From assembly GCA_903970305.1 (NCBI GenBank), contig CAJCID010000316.1, positions 1-57,503 of the forward strand: a stretch of 57,503 bases of DNA, in the 5' to 3' direction. This DNA is from Rhodospirillales bacterium. GTDB taxonomy: Bacteria > Pseudomonadota > Gammaproteobacteria > Burkholderiales > Burkholderiaceae_D. The position numbers were made by a program, and so were the translations under genes. Positions 25,487-33,702 of this stretch are shown here, piece by piece. A model generated the notes under the pieces. It was given only the letters and a program-made list of their open reading frames with translations. It was not told the DNA's origin and searched no databases. Position 1 is the first letter of the stretch. Each line of letters starts with the position of its first letter.

Positions 25487-28144
25487 TCATTCGTCCGGAG
25501 CTTCGGAATCGTCTTCGAGCGAGCCGAGGGACCCACCTTCGGACCCACCTTCGGACCCACCTTCAGGACCACCCTCACCGACACCGTCGACGCTCGACTC
25601 GACGACCTTCTGCACCCCCGACAGAGTGCTCCCGTCGTCGACTGAAATGAGCGTGACCCCCTGAGTCGCGCGACCCATCTCGCGAATCTCGGAGACACGC
25701 GTGCGGATCAAGACACCGCTGGTCGTGATCAGCATGATCTCGTCGGTCGTCTCGACGAGAGTGGCCGCGACCACCTTGCCATTGCGCTCGGAGGTCTGGA
25801 TCGCGATCATGCCCTTGGTGCCGCGCCCGTGGCGCGTGTACTCGGCGATCGGCGTGCGCTTGCCGTACCCGTTCTCGGTGGCCGTGAGCACGCTTTGCTG
25901 CTCGTTCTCCGCCACGAGAAGGGCCATGACGCGTTGCCCATCATCGAGCATCATCCCCCGAACGCCCCGTGCGCCACGTCCCATCGGCCGCACGTCATTC
26001 TCATCGAAGCGCACCGCCTTGCCGGCGTCGGAGAACAGCATCACATCATGCTGCCCATCGGTGATGGCCGCGCCGATCAGATAGTCCCCCTCATCCAGAT
26101 CCACGGCGATGATGCCGGCCGTGCGCCGGTTCGCGAAATCGGAGAGGGGCGTCTTCTTGACCGTGGCCAGAGCCGTCGCCATGAAGACATAATGGTCGGC
26201 ATCGAACTGCTTGACGGGCAAGACGACATTGACCTTTTCGCCCTCGATCAACGGGAACATGTTGATGATCGGCCGGCCGCGCGAGTTCCGCGAACCCTGC
26301 GGTACCTCGTAGACCTTCAGCCAGTAGACCCGGCCCCGATTCGAAAAACACAGAATCGTGTCGTGGGTATTGGCGATGAAGAGCTGGTCGATCCAGTCGT
26401 CCTCCTTGGTCGCTGTCGCCTGCTTGCCGCGGCCACCGCGGCGCTGCGCGCGGTATTCGGAGAGCGGCTGGGATTTCATGTAACCGCTGTGGGAGAGCGT
26501 CACAACCATGTCCTGGGGCGTGATCAGATCCTCGTCGCTCATGTCCAGCGTGTTCAGGACGATCTCGGAGCGCCTCGCGTCGCCGAACTCGGCGCGCACC
26601 GCCGTCAGCTCCTCCGAAATCATCGCCCTGATCCGCTCGGGCTTGGCCAGGATGTCGATCAGATCGGCAATCTCGGACATGACCTCGCGATATTCGCTCA
26701 CGATCTTGTCCTGTTCCAGACCGGTCAGTCTTTGCAGGCGCATCTGCAGGATCTCGTGAGCCTGGTCGTCGGTCAGCCGGTAGAGCCCGTCGGACTGCAG
26801 GCCAAAATGGGCGGGGAGTCCCTCGGGGCGATAGGCTTCGCGCCCACCCGGGGTGTCCGCTTCGGCGCGCAGCAGCATCTCCCGCACGAGACTCGAATCC
26901 CAGGAGCGCTGCATCAGTTCCTGCTTGGCGACCGGGGCGGTCGGGGCGGCTTTGATCAGCGCGATGAATTCGTCGATGTTGGCGAGGGCAACTGCCAGCC
27001 CCTCGAGCACGTGCCCGCGGTTGCGTGCCTTGCGCAACTCGAACAGCGTACGGCGCGTGACAACCTCGCGGCGGTGCGCAAGAAAGGCCACCAGCATCAG
27101 CTTCAGGTTGCACAGGCGCGGCTGCCCGTCGACGAGTGCCACCATGTTCATGCCAAAGGTGTCCTGCAGCTGCGTGTTCTTATAGAGATTGTTCAGCACG
27201 ATCTCCGGAACTTCGCCCCGCTTGAGCTCGATGACAACGCGCATGCCGGACTTATCCGACTCGTCCTGGACGTGGGCGATCCCCTCGATCTTTTTCTCGG
27301 TGACGAGTTCGGCGATGCGCTCAAGCAGGGTCTTCTTGTTGACCTGGTAGGGCAGTTCGTCGACGATGATGGCCGAGCGGTTACCCCGGTCGATCTCCTC
27401 AAAATGGGTCTTGGCGCGCATCACCACCCGCCCCCTCCCGGTCCGGTAGCCTTCGCGCACACCCTGTACGCCATAGATGATCCCCGCCGTCGGAAAGTCC
27501 GGCGCAGGGATGATTTCGATCAGTTCATCGACCGTGCATTCTGGATTGCGCAGCACATGCAGACACGCGTCGACGACCTCTCCCAAGTTGTGGGGCGGAA
27601 TATTGGTGGCCATCCCCACCGCGATGCCCGAGGAGCCGTTGATGAGCAGATTCGGGATCTTCGAGGGCAGGATCAGAGGCTCGCTCTCCGAGCCATCGTA
27701 GTTCGGCCCAAAGTCGACCGTGTCCTTATCGATGTCGGCCAGGAGTTCGTGAGCGATCTTGGACAGGCGAATTTCGGTGTACCGCATCGCAGCCGCGTTG
27801 TCGCCGTCGACCGAGCCAAAATTGCCCTGGCCATCCACGAGCATGTAGCGCAACGAGAAATCCTGGGCCATGCGCACGATCGTGTCGTATACCGCGGTGT
27901 CGCCGTGGGGGTGGTACTTACCGATCACATCACCGACGATACGGGCCGACTTCTTGTAGGCCCGGTTCCAGTCGTTGTTCAGTTCATGCATCGCAAAGAG
28001 CACGCGCCGATGGACGGGCTTCAGACCATCGCGTACGTCGGGCAGCGCGCGGCCGACGATGACGCTCATGGCATAGTCGAGGTAGGAGCGTCGCATCTCC
28101 TCTTCGAGACTGACGGGAATGGTTTCCTTGGCGAATTGATCCAT
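25487..28144 (-). CDS. gyrA: DNA gyrase subunit A
   Basis: 885 residues. The active-site tyrosine is Y122 in [11 protein letters not shown]. The quinolone-determining region reads [13 protein letters not shown], with T83 and D87, a natural wild-type pair in several species. The GyrA box QRRGGRG identifies it as gyrase rather than topoisomerase IV ParC. Six beta-pinwheel blades follow. The C-terminal tail is Gly/Glu/Ser-rich ([16 protein letters not shown] then acidic) and is encoded by a 12-bp tandem repeat. With GyrB it introduces negative supercoils. The gene heads a long co-directional cluster. Confidence 0.97.
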   Translation of the reverse strand: MDQFAKETIPVSLEEEMRRSYLDYAMSVIVGRALPDVRDGLKPVHRRVLFAMHELNNDWNRAYKKSARIVGDVIGKYHPHGDTAVYDTIVRMAQDFSLRYMLVDGQGNFGSVDGDNAAAMRYTEIRLSKIAHELLADIDKDTVDFGPNYDGSESEPLILPSKIPNLLINGSSGIAVGMATNIPPHNLGEVVDACLHVLRNPECTVDELIEIIPAPDFPTAGIIYGVQGVREGYRTGRGRVVMRAKTHFEEIDRGNRSAIIVDELPYQVNKKTLLERIAELVTEKKIEGIAHVQDESDKSGMRVVIELKRGEVPEIVLNNLYKNTQLQDTFGMNMVALVDGQPRLCNLKLMLVAFLAHRREVVTRRTLFELRKARNRGHVLEGLAVALANIDEFIALIKAAPTAPVAKQELMQRSWDSSLVREMLLRAEADTPGGREAYRPEGLPAHFGLQSDGLYRLTDDQAHEILQMRLQRLTGLEQDKIVSEYREVMSEIADLIDILAKPERIRAMISEELTAVRAEFGDARRSEIVLNTLDMSDEDLITPQDMVVTLSHSGYMKSQPLSEYRAQRRGGRGKQATATKEDDWIDQLFIANTHDTILCFSNRGRVYWLKVYEVPQGSRNSRGRPIINMFPLIEGEKVNVVLPVKQFDADHYVFMATALATVKKTPLSDFANRRTAGIIAVDLDEGDYLIGAAITDGQHDVMLFSDAGKAVRFDENDVRPMGRGARGVRGMMLDDGQRVMALLVAENEQQSVLTATENGYGKRTPIAEYTRHGRGTKGMIAIQTSERNGKVVAATLVETTDEIMLITTSGVLIRTRVSEIREMGRATQGVTLISVDDGSTLSGVQKVVESSVDGVGEGGPEGGSEGGSEGGSLGSLEDDSEAPDE
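25529..25577. repeat. 12-bp tandem repeat in the gyrA C-terminal tail
   Basis: GGACCCACCTTC is repeated three times exactly at 25529-25564, followed by a degenerate GGACCACCCTC copy. On the coding strand it gives the repeating GGSE peptide near the end of GyrA. Twelve bases keep the frame, so copy number could vary between strains without damage. Confidence 0.8.
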
Positions 28145-28455
28145 GCGGGCTGGCGGTGGGAGGTGCGATGGAAGGATGCGCGCAGACCGGCTTTCCCGGG
28201 TCGGGGCTCGGCCTTACCTGGAAAGGTGCCCGATGAGCGATGCGGCAGGTGGTGCCAGCATTGGTCCGCGAGCGCGATCCTTAAGCGTGGAATTTTACCA
28301 TGCGCCCGGCCCTGAACCAGCCGCTCGGAAGGTCGTGTTCTTCGCGACCCAGAAATTTTCGGTATATTCGCGGCGATACGCATTCTCTCGGGGCCCTCGA
28401 TCATCACGTCGCAGCGGGCACCGGGCAGCCGATTCTTCTCATCTGGGAGCAGCGA
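28145..28455. promoter_or_regulatory. Divergent intergenic region between gyrA and an OmpA-domain lipoprotein gene
   Basis: No gene is visible in these 311 bases. Two AT-rich patches stand out. On the minus strand a TAAAAT box (28297-28292), with CTGGTT 17 bases upstream, could serve gyrA. On the plus strand TATATT (28363-28368) could be the -10 for the lipoprotein gene, with a poor -35. Both are suggestions by eye. Gyrase promoters often respond to supercoiling. Confidence 0.35.
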
Positions 28456-29031
28456 TTGACGGTGTCGGGACGCCTTATGATCTACGGAGCCCTCTTATTC
28501 GTGGGCGCGTGCGCCCAGACCGGCAGCCCGCCTGGCGAAGCGAGTCCCAAATCCGACGCGGACAGCATTGTGCTCCCGGTCTCTGCGAAGTTGGCTCCCG
28601 ACCCGATTGCACCTCCCCACAAGGATCCCGCGCCGCGTGTTTCCCGGTGCGACTTCTCCAAGGTGCTCCCCAGCGACGAACTCTTCGAGCACCGGGGATA
28701 CGATCTGACGGGCGATGCCGCAGTCCTATTGGCGCGTGACCTGATGATTCCGATCGCATCCTGTGCCAGTCTGGAATTGATTACCGTCACGGGATATACG
28801 GATCATCTTGGGCCCCTGCAGAACCGCCAGACGCTAGTCGAGCATCGCGCCGAGGCGATCAAGGCCTTCCTCGTCGCGCATGGCATTGCCTCGGCCCGGG
28901 TGAACGCGGTAGGCCAGGCCGATGCGCCGCCCATCTCAACCGGCTGCGAGACCCTGCACCACCACAAGCTCGTCGAGTGCCTTGCACCCGATCGGCGCAT
29001 AGTCGTCCAAGTCCAGGGTATCGCCCGTTGA
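28456..29031 (+). CDS. OmpA-domain lipoprotein
   Basis: About 191 residues, probably from TTG 28456, eight bases after GGGAG; GTG 28462 and ATG 28477 are alternatives. The short N-terminus ends in a lipobox, LFVGAC, so the protein is likely lipid-anchored. A Pro-rich linker leads to an OmpA C-terminal-like domain with ITVTGYTDHLGPLQNRQTL and HRAEAIKAFLVAHGI, then CLAPDRRIVVQV where NRRV is usual. Such domains bind peptidoglycan. Extra cysteines (SRCDFSK, ASCASLE, TGCETL, VECLAP) suggest disulfides. It is followed by mtaD 56 bases later. Confidence 0.78.
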   Translation: MTVSGRLMIYGALLFVGACAQTGSPPGEASPKSDADSIVLPVSAKLAPDPIAPPHKDPAPRVSRCDFSKVLPSDELFEHRGYDLTGDAAVLLARDLMIPIASCASLELITVTGYTDHLGPLQNRQTLVEHRAEAIKAFLVAHGIASARVNAVGQADAPPISTGCETLHHHKLVECLAPDRRIVVQVQGIAR

Positions 29032-29087
29032 CCCAGCCTGCGCCAAGGCCCGGCGCGAGGCGCAGCGAGAAGGCCAAGCCAAGTGCC

Positions 29088-30429
29088 ATGCAAATCGATG
29101 AACTGATCGTTCCGCGCTGGATCATTCCGATCGAGCCGGAGGGGGTCGTCCTCGAGAATCACGCGCTCGCCATCCAGGGTCACCGGATCGAGGCCATCCT
29201 TCCTCTGGCCGAGGCTCATGCCCGGTTCGCGCCGCGGCGCGTGACCGAGCTGCCGACCCACGTCGTGACCCCAGGCCTCGTCAATCTGCACACCCATGCG
29301 GCGATGACTCTATTGAGGGGGATCGGCGATGACCTACCCCTGAAGACGTGGCTGACGACCCGGATCTGGCCGATCGAGGCGGCTTTTCTTGCGTACGACT
29401 TCGTGCTCGACGGTACGCGCCTGGCCTGCCAGGAGATGCTCCTAGGCGGAATCACCTGTTTTAACGACATGTACTTCTTTCCCGACGCCGCGGCCCAGGC
29501 CGCACTCGAGTTTGGCATGCGCGCGTGCCTGGGTATGACGGTCATCGACTTTCCTACGGCCTGGGCGAGCGACGCCGAAGACTATCTGGCGCGTGGCCTG
29601 GCGGCACGCGACGCCTTGCGCGACGAGCCCCTCCTGTCGTTCTGCCTCGCCCCCCACGCACCCTATACCGTCGCCGATACGACCCTGCAACGGATCGCCA
29701 CACTCTCCGAGCAGCTGGAGGTACCGATCCATATTCATCTGCACGAGACCGCGGGCGAGATCAGCGAGGAGCGTGGTCGCACCGGTCAGCGGCCGATCGA
29801 TCGCCTGGAGCGGCTCGGACTGATCGGACCCGGCCTCATCGCCGTGCACTGCGTGCACCTCGAACCCACCGAGATCGAACTGTTCGCCAGGCGCGGCGTC
29901 TCGATCGCCCACTGCCCCAGTTCCAACCTCAAGCTCGGTTCGAGGCATTGCGCGATCGGCGCGATGCCTCGATGCCGGTGTGCGCGTGGGTCTGGGTACC
30001 GATGGTGCAGCCTCGAACAACCGGCTCGATCTGCTCTCCGAGATGCGGCTTGCTGCTCTGCTCGCCAAGGGATCGAGCCAGCGCGCCGACACGTTTGCAG
30101 CGCATGAAGTGCTGCGCGCAGCGACCCTAAATGGTGCGACCGCGTTGGGGCTGGAGGACCGGATCGGATCGCTTCAAGCGGGTAAGGACGCCGATCTCTC
30201 AGCATTTGACCTAGGCTCACTTGAGTGTCAGCCCTGCTTCAATCCAGCGTCTCACCTAGTATTCGTCGCGGAACGCCACCATGTCAGCGATGTCTGGATT
30301 CGAGGTAAATGTGTTGTTCAAAAGAGACAGTTGTGCTCAGACCCGGTGCGACAGGGAGGCGGCGAGAGTGCATCGGTACTATCGCTGTGGCAAAATCGCA
30401 TAGAGCTAAGATTTGCCTCGCTGCGCTGA
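29088..30429 (+). pseudogene. mtaD: 5-methylthioadenosine/S-adenosylhomocysteine deaminase, frameshifted
   Basis: An amidohydrolase that deaminates adenosyl compounds. Metal ligands are visible: H-x-H in GLVNLHTHAAM, His in HIHLHETAGE, His in VHCVHLEP, and the Asp in GLGTDGAASNNRLD. The reading frame breaks near 29943. Removing one A from GGTTCGAGGCATT restores LKLGSGIARSARCLDAGVRV and joins the two halves, 29088-~29942 and ~29944-30429. No slippery heptamer is present, so programmed frameshifting is unlikely. It is either a recent disabling mutation or a base-calling error. The position near ubiG, gph and ompA is usual for betaproteobacterial mtaD. Confidence 0.85.
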
Positions 30430-30625
30430 TTCTGCCGGTGTCCGCATCTCGGTCAGACGGGTCAGGGCTTAATCCGGACCCGTTTCGAGTCCAGCTTGCA
30501 ACAGGTCACTCGGACGAGGAAATCGGGTCAATTGCCCCCGAGCGTTCGGGCTCGTAGAAAAGTAGGACAACTTGTAATTAAGGGCGCAGGGCAACTGCGG
30601 TCATATCGAAATTAAAAGGAGAAAC
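30430..30625. promoter_or_regulatory. Leader region of ompA
   Basis: A 196-base gap without a gene. The last 90 bases are relatively AT-rich (TTGTAATTAAGG near 30571-30582) and end with an excellent ribosome site, AAAAGGAG, before the ompA ATG at 30626. The imperfect hairpin CCCGAGCGTTCGGG at 30537-30550 may mark the end of mtaD transcription. Promoter boxes are not clear enough to assign. Confidence 0.35.
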
Positions 30626-31276
30626 ATGAATAAGTCGGTCAAAATGTTAACCCTGGCAGCGTTGCTCGCTTCGGCACCCATCGCAGCCATGGCGCAAACG
30701 GACATTCCGAGAAAGACCTCGGGTTACGTCCAGAGCACTAACGGCATGATCGTCCAGGATCCGTTTGGCCTGTGCTGGCATACCGGCTACTACACGCCTG
30801 ATCTCGCTCAAATCGAATGCGATAAGACCGTATCGGCTCCCGTGGCACCCCCACCCGTCGTGCCGCCGACCCCGGTTACGCCGGCAAAGCCGCCCGAACT
30901 GAAGAACGAGAAGATCACGTTTGCAGCCGACGCCTTCTTCGACTTCAACAAGTCGGTCCTGAAGCCCGAAGCCAAGGTCAAGCTGGATGATCTGGTCAGT
31001 AAACTCTCCGGCATCAACCTCGAAGTGATCATTGCCGTGGGTCATACCGACAGCATCGGGTCGGACGCCTACAACCAGAAACTGTCCGTGCGTCGTGCCG
31101 AATCGGTCAAGGCTTACCTGGTCAGCAAGGGTATCGAGCCCAACCGGATCTACACCGAAGGCAAGGGCAAGAAGCAGCCGATCGCTCCGAACACGATCAA
31201 CGGTCATGACAACCCCGAAGGGCGCGCCAAGAACCGTCGTGTGGAAATCGAAGTCGTCGGAACGAAGGCTCACTAA
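30626..31276 (+). CDS. ompA: Outer membrane protein OmpA (betaproteobacterial type)
   Basis: 216 residues with a signal peptide ending APIAAMAQ. A short N-terminal segment bears FGLCWHTGYYTPDLAQIEC, as in many Nitrosomonadales/Rhodocyclales-type OmpA proteins, rather than a full eight-strand barrel. A Pro/Val linker (APPPVVPPTPVTP) precedes an OmpA C-terminal peptidoglycan-binding domain (AVGHTDSIGSDAYNQKLSVR, GRAKNRRVEIEV). The ribosome site AAAAGGAG and a strong terminator at 31296-31323 suggest high, monocistronic expression. The composition looks like that of a highly expressed gene. Confidence 0.92.
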   Translation: MNKSVKMLTLAALLASAPIAAMAQTDIPRKTSGYVQSTNGMIVQDPFGLCWHTGYYTPDLAQIECDKTVSAPVAPPPVVPPTPVTPAKPPELKNEKITFAADAFFDFNKSVLKPEAKVKLDDLVSKLSGINLEVIIAVGHTDSIGSDAYNQKLSVRRAESVKAYLVSKGIEPNRIYTEGKGKKQPIAPNTINGHDNPEGRAKNRRVEIEVVGTKAH

Positions 31277-31295
31277 ACGAGTCTTTCGAGATGGC

Positions 31296-31323
31296 AAAAA
31301 GCCCCGCTTCGGCGGGGCTTTTT
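31296..31323. terminator. Strong bidirectional rho-independent terminator after ompA
   Basis: AAAAAGCCCCGC, a TTCG tetraloop, then GCGGGGCTTTTT form a perfect 12-bp stem. It has a T-run on the plus strand and the matching A-run for the minus strand. It lies 20 bases after the ompA stop. Confidence 0.95.
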
Positions 31324-31516
31324 GTTTGTGGAGGGTGTTACTACGCAGTTGACCAAACAGTAGTTACTTCAATGGGTTACGGAGGCTACGCGGCCAGGGT
31401 TGTCGATGTTCCGGGACACGGTCAATTGCCCGTACACGTCATTTTGGGCACTCGCTGGAGCCTTGATGCGCCCTTGCGCACCAGGGATCCGCCCGTTGCC
31501 AGAAAACGACGTCAAT

Positions 31517-33304
31517 CTAAGGGGTGCTGGTCGCCATCCCGGACGGTAGATCGCGTTCTGAGGGCGGCACCAACTTCAGGCTTGCTTCGGCGGCGTTCAC
31601 GGCGTCATCGACGCTGAAGTAGCGGGCGCGCGCCACCGGCAGATCGGGCAGCTTCACGCGCGCCAGAATATTCACCGGTTCGTCGATCAGCCGGGCGATG
31701 AACAGACCCCGTTGCTGCCCCGCGACGTCATGAGCCAGCAGGCCAAGCGCCTCGAGGGTCGTCGTATCCAGGTCGGGCGTCAATTCAAGCGAGAGAACGA
31801 GTGCCCGCGCGTCGGGGTTCTGCAGCAACGCCGAGCGGATCAGCGCCATGATGCGCTCGACATTGGCAAAAAAGAGCGGCTCTTGTGGTCGTAGAATCAG
31901 GACCCCGGGCACCGCGAGCGCCCCGCCATGCTCGGCCCGGTTGACGAAATCGTGTCCCGCGTCGAGCCTGCCCAACTCCACCACGCTCGATTGGGCCAGA
32001 CGACGCAACAGCATCAGCAGACTGATTGCGACTGCGGCGAGAAGTCCATCGAGAACGCCTAGCACCAATACGGCGAGGATCGCTCCAAAGAGGACGGTTC
32101 GATCCCGCTGCCAGACGATATAGGGTCGGACCACGCCGATACGCAAGCTGTGGCTCACCGCGTGAATGACGATCGCAGCAAGCACCGGTGCGGGCGTGAA
32201 GGCGATGTAGCGCAAGAGCGTGAGAAGCACGATCGCCACTGCAACGAGGGCTATCGCACCCGCGAGGCGCGACTGCGCACCAGCCGCCTCATTGGCGGAG
32301 GTCGCCGAATATCCCGCCCCGACGGGCATACCCTGCAGGAGTCCGGATATCAGATTGGCGACCCCGAGCGCCAGCAGATCCCGATTCGGCGCGACGGGAT
32401 CGTGATTCTTGACTGCAAAACTGTTGATCGACCCGGACGATTCGGCATAGAGAACCAGCATGAGGGCCATGCCCACCTCACCCAAACGCAGCCAATCGCC
32501 GCGCGCGAGAGCCGGCAATCCTGGTATCGGTACTGCAAAGGCGATCGTGCCGACCGTCTCAACGCCGTGGCCCGGCAGACCGAGTCCCAAAGAAACCCCG
32601 ATTCCGAGCGCGATGACGACGAGTGCACCCGGTACCTTGGGCCAGCGCGCCATCCCGAAAAGAAGCAGGAGCGCCCCGATCCCGACCAGGATGCTGGGCA
32701 CATTCCAGTTCGCGTACTGCTCGAGGAGATCGAAGAAGAAGCGCGCCAGATCGCTGTGATGAGGTTTGACGTTCAAGACCGTCGGCAGTTGCTTGGTGAT
32801 GATCACCAAAGACAGACCGATCGCGAATCCGCGTAGGACCGGCTTGGCGATGAAGTCCGACAGGCTGCCCACACGGGCAAGGCATGCCACCAAGAAGAAC
32901 GCCCCAGTCAAAATGACGAGCCCGAAGCCGAGCGCGAGGCGCATGTCGTCGTAGCCGTTGGCCTGGGCGATCACGGCTGCCGAGAGCACGGCGGCAGACG
33001 AAGAGGTCGCCGAGACGATTGCGTAGCGGCTCTTGCCTAGCGCGGCGTAGCTCGCCAGTCCGACCAATAATGCGATGATACCCGATTGGGGGGGCAGGTT
33101 CGCGATGCTCGAATAAGCGACCGCCTCAGGTAACAGGAGTCCCGCAATGGATAGGCCCGCAATGAGATCCGGACCCGCCCTCATGCACGCCCTGAGGAGG
33201 GACTCCGAAAACCGGGATGAGGCCTCTTGGCGAAGCCTTGGCGGATCGACGCAGAAACTCGGGACATGACGCGAAACATACAGGTTTTCGGCAGGAATGC
33301 GCAA
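31517..33304 (-). CDS. SulP-family anion transporter with STAS domain
   Basis: 595 residues if begun at TTG 33304. An ATG at 33184 would start just before the first membrane helix and is an alternative; neither has a strong ribosome site. The SulP signature is clear: AGPDLIAGLSIAGLLLPEAVAYSSIANLPP, then 10-14 membrane helices, VGAGYSATSANEAAGAQS, and a C-terminal STAS domain (about 450-560; GVLILRPQEPLFFANVERIM). SulP proteins carry sulfate, bicarbonate or other anions. The family alone does not decide which. No carbonic anhydrase or sulfate-assimilation gene is adjacent. It is divergent from the TPR-GGDEF-EAL gene. Confidence 0.9.
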   Translation of the reverse strand: MRIPAENLYVSRHVPSFCVDPPRLRQEASSRFSESLLRACMRAGPDLIAGLSIAGLLLPEAVAYSSIANLPPQSGIIALLVGLASYAALGKSRYAIVSATSSSAAVLSAAVIAQANGYDDMRLALGFGLVILTGAFFLVACLARVGSLSDFIAKPVLRGFAIGLSLVIITKQLPTVLNVKPHHSDLARFFFDLLEQYANWNVPSILVGIGALLLLFGMARWPKVPGALVVIALGIGVSLGLGLPGHGVETVGTIAFAVPIPGLPALARGDWLRLGEVGMALMLVLYAESSGSINSFAVKNHDPVAPNRDLLALGVANLISGLLQGMPVGAGYSATSANEAAGAQSRLAGAIALVAVAIVLLTLLRYIAFTPAPVLAAIVIHAVSHSLRIGVVRPYIVWQRDRTVLFGAILAVLVLGVLDGLLAAVAISLLMLLRRLAQSSVVELGRLDAGHDFVNRAEHGGALAVPGVLILRPQEPLFFANVERIMALIRSALLQNPDARALVLSLELTPDLDTTTLEALGLLAHDVAGQQRGLFIARLIDEPVNILARVKLPDLPVARARYFSVDDAVNAAEASLKLVPPSERDLPSGMATSTP

Positions 33305-33702
33305 TCTTCATTGCTTCGCTCGCCAAGCCACTTTAGGCTCAAGAACCGGGCTGCAGCGTCGATAGCCCCAAAGGGGCGTTCTGGCTCGGGCGACGCGATC
33401 GGCATGCCGGTACCCGTATGCCCTGCCCGGTCAAACGGGGTCGGCAAGGGTGAGACGACCCCTTCCCGGAAGCCCGGCTTAAGGTGCAGTCCGGGTAAAG
33501 AAGTCGACACGATGGGCGGACACGATGCCACACGCCAGTTCGGCGCGCCGTCCCAGGGAGCACCCTCAGGCCCGATCGGAGTGTGCATGGTTTAGACCGC
33601 GGGATGAGGTTTGCGGAGCGATGAGCCCCAGGCCCCCGCACCGGGGATCCATAGCCCAGCGGCTAGCGGTCGCTCGGCCGCTGCGACGGGGACTGTTCCC
33701 AG
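33305..33702. other. 398-bp spacer between sulP and a c-di-GMP gene
   Basis: I see no gene, tRNA or recognisable riboswitch here; the c-di-GMP aptamer core was looked for and not seen. The spacer is GC-rich with several short inverted repeats. It must contain the promoters of the two divergent genes, but none matches consensus well. Confidence 0.4.

Noticed and set aside
25529-25577. Possible CRISPR-like array
   Set aside because: The repeats are contiguous 12-bp in-frame units in gyrA with no spacers.
25829-28315. An 828-codon plus-strand frame opposite gyrA
   Set aside because: Antisense to a fully conserved gyrA; no ribosome site and no recognisable domain.
29930-29960. Programmed ribosomal frameshift in mtaD
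   Set aside because: No slippery heptamer or downstream pseudoknot-like signal; a one-base insertion explains the break better.
33305-33702. Cyclic di-GMP riboswitch upstream of the GGDEF-EAL gene
   Set aside because: The conserved aptamer core was not found; the spacer shows only short GC-rich inverted repeats.
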